Assembly (NCBI GenBank): GCA_964401385.1
Contig: CAYNYF010000023.1
Location: 1-51,904, forward strand
Direction of reading: 5' to 3'
DNA: 51,904 bases
Source of the DNA: CAYNYF01 sp964401385
GTDB taxonomy: Bacteria > Planctomycetota > Phycisphaerae > SM23-33
The position numbers and the translations under genes were made by a program. The notes under the pieces were generated by a model, which did not search any database, was not told the origin of the DNA, and saw only the letters and a program-made list of their open reading frames with translations. Positions within the stretch are counted from its first letter, which is position 1. Each line of letters opens with the position of its first letter. Shown here piece after piece: positions 18,901-25,012 of this stretch.

Positions 18901-19551
18901 AAAAAAACGGAAACGGTTTTCCCTGCCCGCGAAGCTGTTGTGGGGGCCCTCTTGCGGGCCGAGCACAAGAAAAAGGCCCTCTCCCGGGCTCGGGAGTTTG
19001 CCAAGGCCGCCCCGGACAAGTTTATCGCTCTGCGCCCGCTGTATGTGGCGCTGTCGTCGCTGGAGAAGGAAAAGGAGGCACTTGCGCTCCTGGAAAAGAT
19101 GCACAAGCTCGATCCGGACGATTCCGGGGTCAACAACGATCTGGGTTACTCCTGGGCGGATCGCGGCATTCACCTGGAAAAGGCCGAGTTCATGATCCGC
19201 AAGGCCTTGGCCGAGAGTCCCAAGCTGATCGCCTTCAAGGACAGCCTTGCCTGGGTGCTGTACAAGCAAGGGCGATTCTCCGAAGCCAAGACGATTTTCG
19301 ACGAGGCCGTCAAGGCCCACCCGGCCAGGCTGCATCCGATCATCCTGGACCACGCCGGGGATACCTGCTGGCGATTGGGTTTGACCGAAGAGGCAATTCG
19401 GCTCTGGCGCCGGGCCGTCCAAATGGCCAAGGACAAAAAGAGCAAGGACAGGCAGACAAAACAGGTACTGACCGAGACCGCTCGGAAGATCACCGAGGCC
19501 CGGCGCGGCAAGGAGCCGAAGCTGGCGCCGTTAGGCCAGGCGGTTCCATAG
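15991..19551 (+). CDS. Very large TPR-repeat protein, probably exported
   Basis: 1186 residues built almost wholly from tetratricopeptide repeats, recognisable by periodic A-x-x-x-Y/F and P-spaced helix pairs (for example AELAQENYFRARQLFERAL, AEAWLRLGAALEREGYWTAA, DLGYSWADRGIHLEKAE). TPR arrays are protein-interaction scaffolds; no catalytic domain is visible. The N-terminus (RPWALPAWWAVLFAGLAC) is a hydrophobic export signal ending in Cys23. The -3 residue is Gly rather than Leu, so lipoprotein processing is possible but not certain. The GTG start overlaps the hisG stop. The last repeats are the best preserved and resemble TPR proteins of envelope and exopolysaccharide export systems; the function is unknown. 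Confidence 0.82.
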   Translation: MRATSRPWALPAWWAVLFAGLACQPARPSGPAEGPETTGPAPLPAKAKLALAELSPAVARPENAPDADKLPERAVDSVQHAEAELAQENYFRARQLFERALGFAPSSPRVLRGLGLSFAGLGDSGKAKANLRRSTVRAPDHARVQLLLGTYAAIERQSQQALIHFRTALLCSDAKDDSPDTAEAWLRLGAALEREGYWTAALECYQKLGRLISTHGRAYVKRPQLAELVERPERYMTAEGRLLLSLRRAEEAAVVLERAYRRDKTHPESGRLAVQALLAKGDFDRAENIVMEMLDVPGQRRRATSLAVLLCRARKDPDAPARLLAVYLNRGGKDAGFVIALAEVAAEMGRVDAAASMLAKHLPSVPGNGRVILRLAKLYIRAGNLEAAASQLARLMAMDVPQSAQVPDELRALVDKGTKEGFVESLAASADQAEAKLKPALLTVAGMVAEATGDRPKAIKLFRQAVAADARFWPAYEALERLHSAQADFDAVEDLQRQVGKVAGESYFGPYLIGKICLQRGQIEQAADKLEQAHARNGRHVPTLLLLGRAYHQLGRSSDAKQRMEAALHLAPDSVEVVRGLFDFLMAHRRATEANRLIRGFLQGNPGSIPGRILLGRYYFQTDQVGPARKQLKALLSEAPDNVEVAFFDLRFQLPRSIGTDPIPAEKTKAAFERLGRILQLDPQNIPAGRLRAVLLANQKQYLEAAKALAPLRQRSPYDVALTSEYLHALIMGKAEREAAEAIETIARGKVVGSRMRILLLDKLVELKSYAPAVKLVERWLGEPADKRELYGLRIKALQIYEAAGQYDKAHSLLDQLIAHGPEAIASSLRGVKLRMYVLAKRYDDAIAYVKKWLRNEPASRIARSALIQALLEAKAYDKAHLVLDEWIGAGGDAAALRSLKLSKLIVYAREGKFEGLLRFGRKWIAEDPEFTDANVFLMGVLSEHEKYEAALQVAEEWLARQERLAASDPKKTETVFPAREAVVGALLRAEHKKKALSRAREFAKAAPDKFIALRPLYVALSSLEKEKEALALLEKMHKLDPDDSGVNNDLGYSWADRGIHLEKAEFMIRKALAESPKLIAFKDSLAWVLYKQGRFSEAKTIFDEAVKAHPARLHPIILDHAGDTCWRLGLTEEAIRLWRRAVQMAKDKKSKDRQTKQVLTETARKITEARRGKEPKLAPLGQAVP

Positions 19552-19586
19552 CCGGCCAGCCGGTCCCAAACAGTTCGAGGCGAACG

Positions 19587-20345
19587 ATGTCAGGACATTC
19601 ACACTGGGCGAGAATTAAGCGGGCGAAGGCCGTTACGGACGCTCGCAGAGGACGATTGTGGTCGAAACTTGCCCGACGGATCATCGTCGCCGCCAAGACC
19701 GGCGGGGGCAAGCCCGAGGAGAACCTGCAACTTCGCTACGCCATCGACGACGCCCGCGAAGCGAACATGCCCAAGGACACGATCGAAAACGCCATCAAGC
19801 GCGGCACGGGCGAACTCGGCGCGGAAAACTATGAGCGGGTGATCTACGAAGGCTACGGGCCTGGGGGCGTGGCGATCATGGTCGAATGCCTCACCGATAA
19901 CCGGAACCGGACGGCCGCGGCAATACGCAAGACCTTCGAGCGGGCCGGGGGGCAGCTTGGCGCGACCAATTGCGTTGCCTGGATGTTCGGCCAGAAGGGA
20001 ACGTTCACCATTCCGGCTTCCACGGTCGACGAGGACCAACTGATCGAAATCTGTCTGGAGGCAGGGGCTGACGACGTCAAGAAGGAAGGCGACGTCTTTG
20101 AACTGACCTGCGAGCCGGGCAGCTTCGGCGACGTCAAGGAGGCGCTGGCAGCCAGAGCGGTGGAGACCATAGCGGCCGAGATCACCATGATCCCGAACAG
20201 TACGGTCTCCCTCGGCGAGGACAAGGCTCAACAGGCGCTCAATCTCCTGGAGGCCTTGCAGGATGACGAGGACGCCCAAAACGTCTTCGCCAATTATGAC
20301 ATATCGGCCGAAGTCGCCGCCAAGCTCGATACCGAGGCCGGCTAG
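19587..20345 (+). CDS. yebC: YebC/PmpR family protein
   Basis: 252-residue member of the YebC family, described as a transcription regulator and, more recently, as a translation factor that relieves ribosome stalling. It begins SGHSHWARIKRAKAVTDARRG, the family signature, with NMPKDTIENAIKRGTGE, YEGYGPGGVAIMVECLTDN and a C-terminal LLEALQDDEDAQNVFANYDI. The ATG has CGAGG six bases upstream and lies 35 bases after the TPR gene. It is often next to ruvC, which is not here. It ends the hisG-TPR-yebC group. Confidence 0.95.
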   Translation: MSGHSHWARIKRAKAVTDARRGRLWSKLARRIIVAAKTGGGKPEENLQLRYAIDDAREANMPKDTIENAIKRGTGELGAENYERVIYEGYGPGGVAIMVECLTDNRNRTAAAIRKTFERAGGQLGATNCVAWMFGQKGTFTIPASTVDEDQLIEICLEAGADDVKKEGDVFELTCEPGSFGDVKEALAARAVETIAAEITMIPNSTVSLGEDKAQQALNLLEALQDDEDAQNVFANYDISAEVAAKLDTEAG

Positions 20346-20750
20346 TCGCTGTAAGTATCGTTTTGCACAACTCTTCCGGCGGCGCGCTCGGCACCCCGGT
20401 CCGCCGCGTCAATGGCCTGCCTGCCGCACCAGTGGCCTGTGACAGGCGGCTACTACCTTTCTCATTTTTCCGACCGATTGTGGACCGTCCACAACGCCGG
20501 GGACGCCCACCAGCCTCTGCGTCTTGATGTAAAGTCTTCCCTTAAAGTAGCTTGCCTGCGGCACTCCAGGCCCAGACCTATTCTATGTACTTTAGATATT
20601 CTTTGCAGTTTAACACTTTCGGTAAAGTATTCCGTTGGGCGACTCCGATCTTATCTGTATTGTGTAGGTTGTGTATCTTAACATAGGCAGCCTCGACCCG
20701 GATTCACAGGCAGGGGCGGCCAGGGAACCGATGAGAGAGAGAAGCCTACC
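20346..20750 (+). other. AT-richer intergenic region with repeated TAAAGT motifs
   Basis: 405 bases with no gene, clearly lower in GC from about 20450 to 20690 than the surroundings. GCCTGT (20435-20440) and ACAGGC (20442-20447) make a near-perfect palindrome. TAAAGT occurs at 20530-20535, 20543-20548 and 20623-20628, and its complement ACTTTA at 20589-20594. The first and third copies extend to 11-base matches with one difference (TAAAGTCTTCC, TAAAGTATTCC). The layout looks like a control region for the 20751 gene. Confidence 0.5.
20635..20663 (+). promoter_or_regulatory. Candidate promoter for the cobalamin-domain gene
   Basis: TTGGGC (20635-20640) and TATTGT (20658-20663) are spaced by 17 bases and each match consensus moderately. 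The predicted start near 20670 gives a leader of about 80 bases. The third TAAAGT copy ends 6 bases upstream of the -35 box, where an activator or repressor could bind. Confidence 0.4.
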
Positions 20751-21485
20751 ATGGAAATCGCCGAAGTCTTCGCTCAGTACCTGGAGCATGTTTTTGCGGG
20801 CAAGCGGTGTGAGGCGCGGGAGTTAGTCCAGGCGACGCTGGACCGGGGGGTCTGTGCCCGCAGGATGATTCAGTCGGTCGTCTGGCCGGCCATGGAGCAG
20901 ATCGAGAAGCTGTATCGGGTCGGGAAGGTCAACCTCGTCCAGGAACGGATGGCCTCGAGGATCAATCGCATGATCGCCGACCAGCTTCAGGCGGTCCTGG
21001 CCCGGCGTCCGAAGAACGGAATGCGGCTGGTGGTGATCTGCGGCAACGGAGAGACGGAGGAGTTAGGGGCGCAGATGACGGCGGACTTGTTTGAGGGCGA
21101 GGGCTGGAGTGTGTGGTTCCCCGGCTCGGGAATACCCAACGATGAGACTCTGGAACTGCTCAGCAAGGTCAAGCCTGACGTGCTGTGCGTTTATGGCACA
21201 CAGCCGGCCAGCGTGCCCGAGGTCCGCCGGCTGGTTGACATGATCCGGCAGATTGGCGCCCACGAGCAGATGCAAATACTGGTTGTCGGGGGCGTGTTCA
21301 ATCGGGCAACCGGGCTGGACGAGGAGATTCGGGCGGACCTGTCCGCTCGCGACGCCAAGAAGGCCCTGGCGGTCGTCCAGGAGCATCCGGTGCGAATCCC
21401 CAAACCGGACTTTCCCCAGCCCGGCCGGCGCCGGAAGCGGAAGCGCGCTACCCGCAAGAAGCATCCTGTCAGCGTCGCCTCCTGA
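20751..21485 (+). CDS. Cobalamin-binding-domain-like protein with lost B12 ligand residues
   Basis: 244 residues. Residues 1-85 match the four-helix cap domain (B12-binding_2): WPAMEQIEKLYRVGKVN starts at W45, and the usual E-H that contacts the cofactor reads ER (65-66). Residues 90-210 have the Rossmann-like B12-binding fold, but the D-x-H-x-x-G signature that holds cobalt reads E101-T-E103-E-L-G. Thus the His ligand is gone. The last 25 residues are strongly basic (PGRRRKRKRATRKKH). Related domains occur in methyltransferases and CarH-type light regulators. It may bind another ligand or act as a scaffold. A purine-rich site (GAGAGAGAAG) precedes the ATG. Confidence 0.72.
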   Translation: MEIAEVFAQYLEHVFAGKRCEARELVQATLDRGVCARRMIQSVVWPAMEQIEKLYRVGKVNLVQERMASRINRMIADQLQAVLARRPKNGMRLVVICGNGETEELGAQMTADLFEGEGWSVWFPGSGIPNDETLELLSKVKPDVLCVYGTQPASVPEVRRLVDMIRQIGAHEQMQILVVGGVFNRATGLDEEIRADLSARDAKKALAVVQEHPVRIPKPDFPQPGRRRKRKRATRKKHPVSVAS

Positions 21486-21509
21486 AGCAGTCGCCTCGCC
21501 CACCGGGGT

Positions 21510-22136
21510 TCAAACGCTCAGGGATTGCCCCGGCCGCAGGACGTGAACCTTGCAGGCCGCGGCGGCCGCGAACTTCTCGGCGTCTGAGGCCGATCCTACA
21601 ATGTCCCCGAAGTGATAGGGTATGGCCGCCTTGGGTCCGATGGCGTCGGCGACCTTGGCGGCCTCCGCGGCGTTCAGCGTGTACGTCCCACCCACCGGGA
21701 GCAGGGCCACGTCGATGCCGGAAAGCTGCTCCATCTCTTTGATCTGGTCGGTGTCGCCGGCGTAGTAAACGCTGACGGCGTCCATCTCGATCACCGCCCC
21801 GAGCCAGTTGTTGGCCTTGGGGTGGAAGGTCTTGCCGACGTTGTAGGCCGGCACGCCCGAGATCTTCACGCCGTCGACCTCGAGGCTTTGTCCCGGCACC
21901 AGCACCTTGCCCGCGCCGATCTGCTCGATCGCGTCCGCCGGGCCCACGACGACCCCGTCGGCCGCCCGGACCTTTTCCACGTCCGCCGGCGAACAGTGAT
22001 CGTGGTGGGAATGGGAAACGAACACGACGTTTCCGTCACGCGGCGAGGAGGAAATCTTCCACGGGTCGATATACATCACGCGCGACCCGGCCAGGCGGAA
22101 GCTGGCGTGGTTGATCCAGGTAATTTCCAAGGCCAT
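21510..22136 (-). CDS. UPF0173-type metal-dependent hydrolase (MBL fold)
   Basis: 208-residue metallo-beta-lactamase-fold protein of the UPF0173 group. ITWINHASFRL is typical of the start; the metal-binding motif is SHSHHDHC at about 41-48, followed by YYAGDTD and a C-terminal PYHFGD that supplies a further metal ligand. Its substrate is unknown; family members hydrolyse esters or phosphoesters. The ATG has AAGGAG upstream and a near-consensus promoter 40-70 bases before it. It stands alone on its strand, converging with the 20751 gene. Confidence 0.9.
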   Translation of the reverse strand: MALEITWINHASFRLAGSRVMYIDPWKISSSPRDGNVVFVSHSHHDHCSPADVEKVRAADGVVVGPADAIEQIGAGKVLVPGQSLEVDGVKISGVPAYNVGKTFHPKANNWLGAVIEMDAVSVYYAGDTDQIKEMEQLSGIDVALLPVGGTYTLNAAEAAKVADAIGPKAAIPYHFGDIVGSASDAEKFAAAAACKVHVLRPGQSLSV

Positions 22137-22175
22137 GGCAAACTCCTTTCTTGGCAGCTTTGACTGGGAGTCTCG

Positions 22176-22204
22176 ATTTTATGTTGGCAGTTGAAATCTA
22201 TCAA
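22176..22204 (-). promoter_or_regulatory. Promoter for the UPF0173 hydrolase gene
   Basis: On the minus strand TTGATA (22204-22199) and TAAAAT (22181-22176) are separated by 17 bases; each differs from consensus by one base. The predicted start near 22169 gives a leader of about 33 bases ahead of the ATG at 22136. Confidence 0.75.
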
Positions 22205-22349
22205 TCGCCCAACACAGAATCGCGGGCGTCCGGGGCCGCGACCGCCGAGAAAGACCCAGCCGGAACGGCCGAACGCCGGTATAGCGGCGGGTAGTGAGAG
22301 TCCAAGTGCAACTCTGAGGCGCCGGGGGGAGAACGTCAGGAGATTTCCG

Positions 22350-22718
22350 TGACGGCTCGGGCTGCTGATCGACCCGGAGACGGGGGGCATGAGCTTTCAT
22401 GTCGCCTCCTGGCCGGGGGCGGACGTGGCCAAGACAATCCCGCTGCGGCCCGGGGCGGGCATATGCGGGCACGTCGCCCGCACGGGCAAGCCGCTGATCG
22501 TCAACGACCCCGGCGAGCAGGTCCCCAATCTGATCATCCGGGACGTGCAGATGCCCAAGCTGCACGGGTTCGAGGTCTTCGCCAAGCTCCGGGCTGACGA
22601 GAAGCTCAAGTCCGTCCCGGTGATCACGCTCACCGGCGTCGCCGAGAAGACGGGAATCAACTTTTCCGCCGGCGCCATGGGCGACTACCTCGGCGGCCAG
22701 CCGGGCTGGGGACAATGA
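22350..22718 (+). pseudogene. Remnant joining part of a GAF domain to part of a response-regulator receiver domain
   Basis: The frame ending at 22718 reads LLIDPETGGMSFHVA and LRPGAGICGHVARTGKPLIVND, the second half of a GAF sensor domain. It passes straight into IIRDVQMPKLHGFEVFAKLRAD and VPVITLTGV, the middle of a receiver domain including its phospho-acceptor Asp. Neither domain is complete: the GAF half is cut off by a TGA just before 22356, and the receiver lacks its first strands and its last part is disturbed. An ATG at 22389 would give 109 residues, but it lies inside the GAF fold. The likeliest history is decay with an internal deletion of a signalling gene. Confidence 0.6.
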
Positions 22719-22747
22719 TTGATTCACGCCGTCGGTGCATCTATAAA
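22719..22747 (+). promoter_or_regulatory. Promoter for the ADP-ribosylglycohydrolase-family gene
   Basis: TTGATT (22719-22724) and TATAAA (22742-22747) are spaced by 17 bases. Transcription would start near 22754, about 55 bases before the ATG. The -35 box begins directly after the remnant's stop codon. Confidence 0.65.
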
Positions 22748-22808
22748 ATTCCCAAGCAGAATGCCCTGGTTCATACTGTGGGAGGAACCGGGAAGAAAGG
22801 AAAGGGCG

Positions 22809-24254
22809 ATGGCTGCACTGACGATTTCTCGCAGCGACTTCCGCGACAAGGTATTCGCCTGCTGGCTGGGCAAGAACATCGGCGGGACGCTGGGGGCGCC
22901 GTACGAGGGCCTCCGGCACACGCACGGACTGACCTACTACGACCCGCTGCCGGACGGGGCGTCCCCCAACGACGACCTGGACCTCCAGCTCGTGTGGCTG
23001 AAGCTGCTGGAGGATGAGGGCATCGACCCGCCGCTGCCGCTGCTTGCCGAATACTGGAGCCGCTACGCCGCCTCGTATCCGTGGAACGAGTACGGCTTTT
23101 TCATGCGGAACTACGCGCGCGGCCTGCGGCCGCCGGTGGCGGGGTGTTTCGAGAATTATTTCGTGGACGAGATGGGCTCGCCCATCCGCAGCGAGATCTG
23201 GGCGTGCCTGCACGCCGGCGACCCCGACTCGGCCGCCAGGATGGCCTGGAAGGATTCCGCCCTCGACCACGCCGGCGGCGAGGGAACCTGCGGGGAGATG
23301 TTCTGGGCGGCGCTGGAGGCGGCGGCCTTCGTCGAGTCCGACCCGATGACGTTGATCCACGTGGGCCTCAACATAATCCCGCTGTCCAGCCACGTCGCCC
23401 GGTCCATCCGCGAGGCCGTCTGGTGCTGGCAGAGCCGCCTGCCGTGGGGCGTGGCAAGGGAGCGGATCGCCAGCCGCTTCGGCCACCTCCAGCCCTGCAA
23501 CGCCGTGCCCAACCACGGCTTCACCATCCTGGGCTGGCTGTACGGTGAGGCTTTCGGCGACAGGCTGTGCAAGGCGGTCAACTGCGGCTACGACACGGAC
23601 TGCACGGGAGCGACGCTGGGGGCGCTGCTGGGGATTCTCGGCGGCACGGCCGGCATTCCCGACCGCTGGCGCGATCCCATCGGCAGCGACATCGTGGTGC
23701 ACAAGTTCACGCGGAACTTCACCCCGCCGGCGACGCTGGATGAGCTGACGGACCGGACCGCCGCCCTGGCGGAGAAAGCGGCCGCGGCCGCCGCCGACCG
23801 GGCGTTCGGCGATGCCGCGGCCCTGCCGGAGGACCTGCTGACGCGGCTGTTCCGAAACGATCTGGCGCGGGAGGCGCTGGCTCAAGACATCCACGTGGGC
23901 GTTGAGCTCTGCGACGGGCGGGAGGTCGCCTTTCACTACGGCGGAGAGCCAGCCCTCCGGCCGGGGATCGGGCGGCAAGTCTGGGTCACCGTTGCCGGGG
24001 ATGAGAATCCCAAAGTCGAGCTTGCCGTTCCCGACGGATGGACGTGCCGGCGCGTGGGTCCGGCCCGATTCGAAATCTACGCGGCCGGGCCGGTAGCCGA
24101 CCGGAATACCGTAACCGTTCGCCTCGGAGGGGGCGGATCGGCGGCCTTCACCGTGCTGGGCCCGGGCGAGGCGAAGGGCTTTGCGGCCGGCGACAACGTC
24201 GCCAAGTGCCCCGTGTGCGGCGCCCGCGTCGAGGCGTGCATCTGTCAGCGGTGA
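22809..24254 (+). CDS. ADP-ribosylglycohydrolase family protein with a C-terminal Cys cluster
   Basis: 481 residues. The N-terminal 330 belong to the ADP-ribosylglycohydrolase (DraG-like) family: DKVFACWLGKNIGGTLGAPYEG, the metal-binding SPNDDLDLQLVWL and GYDTDCTGATLGALLG. These acidic positions match the two-magnesium centre of DraG. Residues about 360-460 look like an all-beta accessory domain. The end, CPVCGARVEACICQR, is a possible zinc site. DraG removes ADP-ribose from arginine, but many bacterial members have unknown targets, and here no partner ADP-ribosyltransferase is nearby. ATG 22809 was chosen for the GGAAAGGG site just upstream. Confidence 0.88.
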   Translation: MAALTISRSDFRDKVFACWLGKNIGGTLGAPYEGLRHTHGLTYYDPLPDGASPNDDLDLQLVWLKLLEDEGIDPPLPLLAEYWSRYAASYPWNEYGFFMRNYARGLRPPVAGCFENYFVDEMGSPIRSEIWACLHAGDPDSAARMAWKDSALDHAGGEGTCGEMFWAALEAAAFVESDPMTLIHVGLNIIPLSSHVARSIREAVWCWQSRLPWGVARERIASRFGHLQPCNAVPNHGFTILGWLYGEAFGDRLCKAVNCGYDTDCTGATLGALLGILGGTAGIPDRWRDPIGSDIVVHKFTRNFTPPATLDELTDRTAALAEKAAAAAADRAFGDAAALPEDLLTRLFRNDLAREALAQDIHVGVELCDGREVAFHYGGEPALRPGIGRQVWVTVAGDENPKVELAVPDGWTCRRVGPARFEIYAAGPVADRNTVTVRLGGGGSAAFTVLGPGEAKGFAAGDNVAKCPVCGARVEACICQR

Positions 24255-24417
24255 CCGGCCGGCTCTGCCGGCAACGCAGGTAAAGGTGGAAGCCGCCTCA
24301 GGTTGTCCGCGACGGCCGGCATGTCCACGCCGGTGCCGGCTCATGCATCGCCCTCTTCGTGTGGAGACCGTGGCCGTCGCTGTCCAGGAATCCCCCGGCC
24401 ACTTCATCCTCGTCAGG

Positions 24418-24423
24418 TATAAT
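24418..24423 (+). promoter_or_regulatory. Possible -10 box before the small membrane protein gene
   Basis: A perfect TATAAT lies 29 bases before the ATG at 24453. No -35 element at 16-18 bases upstream resembles consensus (CCGGCC at 17), so it would need an activator or be a chance match. Confidence 0.3.
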
Positions 24424-24452
24424 GTGGGCCTGCGGCACGCGCGGGTGCAACC

Positions 24453-24917
24453 ATGGCCGGCGGACGACGTATCAGAATGGCGTTTTGGGCACTGTGGCGG
24501 CGTCTTGCGCCGCGCCGGCTCGGGCTGCTGGTGTTTCTGGCCGGCTGCGGACTTGTCGCCGCCGGCGCGTTCGGCCACCACTGGGTCGGCATGTACCGAC
24601 TCCCGATCAGACTCTTGACGGAGGAGTCGCTTGCCGAGCTTTCGGAAGATCTTTTCCTTAGCTGGCTGGCCTATCATTACCTCAATCTGCTTTCGATCGC
24701 AGGCATTCTGGGCGGACTCCTCTGCTGCCTGGTGGGGCTGATATGGGTCGTCCGGGCCCAATCCATTACGTTTCGCCCGGCCCGGTCGAGGGGGTCTGCC
24801 AGGAAGAGCAAACGAGTCGCCGCCAGGATACTTCGCTCGTCTCGGGGCGTCGAGCCGGCGGGGACGCCCCTGCTGGGGGACCCCGGCAAGGCCAAGCGCG
24901 CGAAACGCAGACCCTGA
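24453..24917 (+). CDS. Small membrane protein of unknown function
   Basis: 154 residues with no family I recognise. Two clear transmembrane helices (RLGLLVFLAGCGLVAAGAFG; LNLLSIAGILGGLLCCLVG) flank a 45-residue loop containing RLPIRLLTEESLAELSEDLF. The C-terminal 50 residues are basic (RSRGSARKSKRVAARILRSS), implying a cytoplasmic tail. A second ATG at 24477 is equally possible, as neither has a strong ribosome site. It lies between the ADP-ribosylglycohydrolase gene and mfd. Confidence 0.55.
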   Translation: MAGGRRIRMAFWALWRRLAPRRLGLLVFLAGCGLVAAGAFGHHWVGMYRLPIRLLTEESLAELSEDLFLSWLAYHYLNLLSIAGILGGLLCCLVGLIWVVRAQSITFRPARSRGSARKSKRVAARILRSSRGVEPAGTPLLGDPGKAKRAKRRP

Positions 24918-24974
24918 CATCGGCCGGCGGCGGTGGTTCGGCGCGTCGGCCTGGAGGTAGCGCCGGAGGTGTGC

Positions 24975-25004
24975 TTGCATTCGCGTGCCGTTCCGCCCGA
25001 TAAT
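24975..25004 (+). promoter_or_regulatory. Candidate promoter directly before mfd
   Basis: TTGCAT (24975-24980) and GATAAT (24999-25004) have an 18-base spacer. The -10 box ends 8 bases before the GTG at 25013, so transcription would begin at or next to the start codon, as in leaderless mRNAs. Confidence 0.4.
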
Positions 25005-25012
25005 AACAGCGG

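Noticed and set aside
20415..20450. Possible cobalamin riboswitch (GCCACTG on the minus strand)
   Set aside because: The box points away from the cobalamin-fold gene, and the rest of the B12-riboswitch core is absent.
22349..22597. GTG with AGGAG site opening an 82-codon frame
   Set aside because: The product is low-complexity; the homologous GAF/receiver sequence is in another frame, so this is at most the relic of the lost gene's start.
22179..24980. 933-codon open frame antisense to the ADP-ribosylglycohydrolase gene and beyond
   Set aside because: It spans a promoter, a remnant and two other genes and shows only low-complexity Arg/Gly/Pro sequence.
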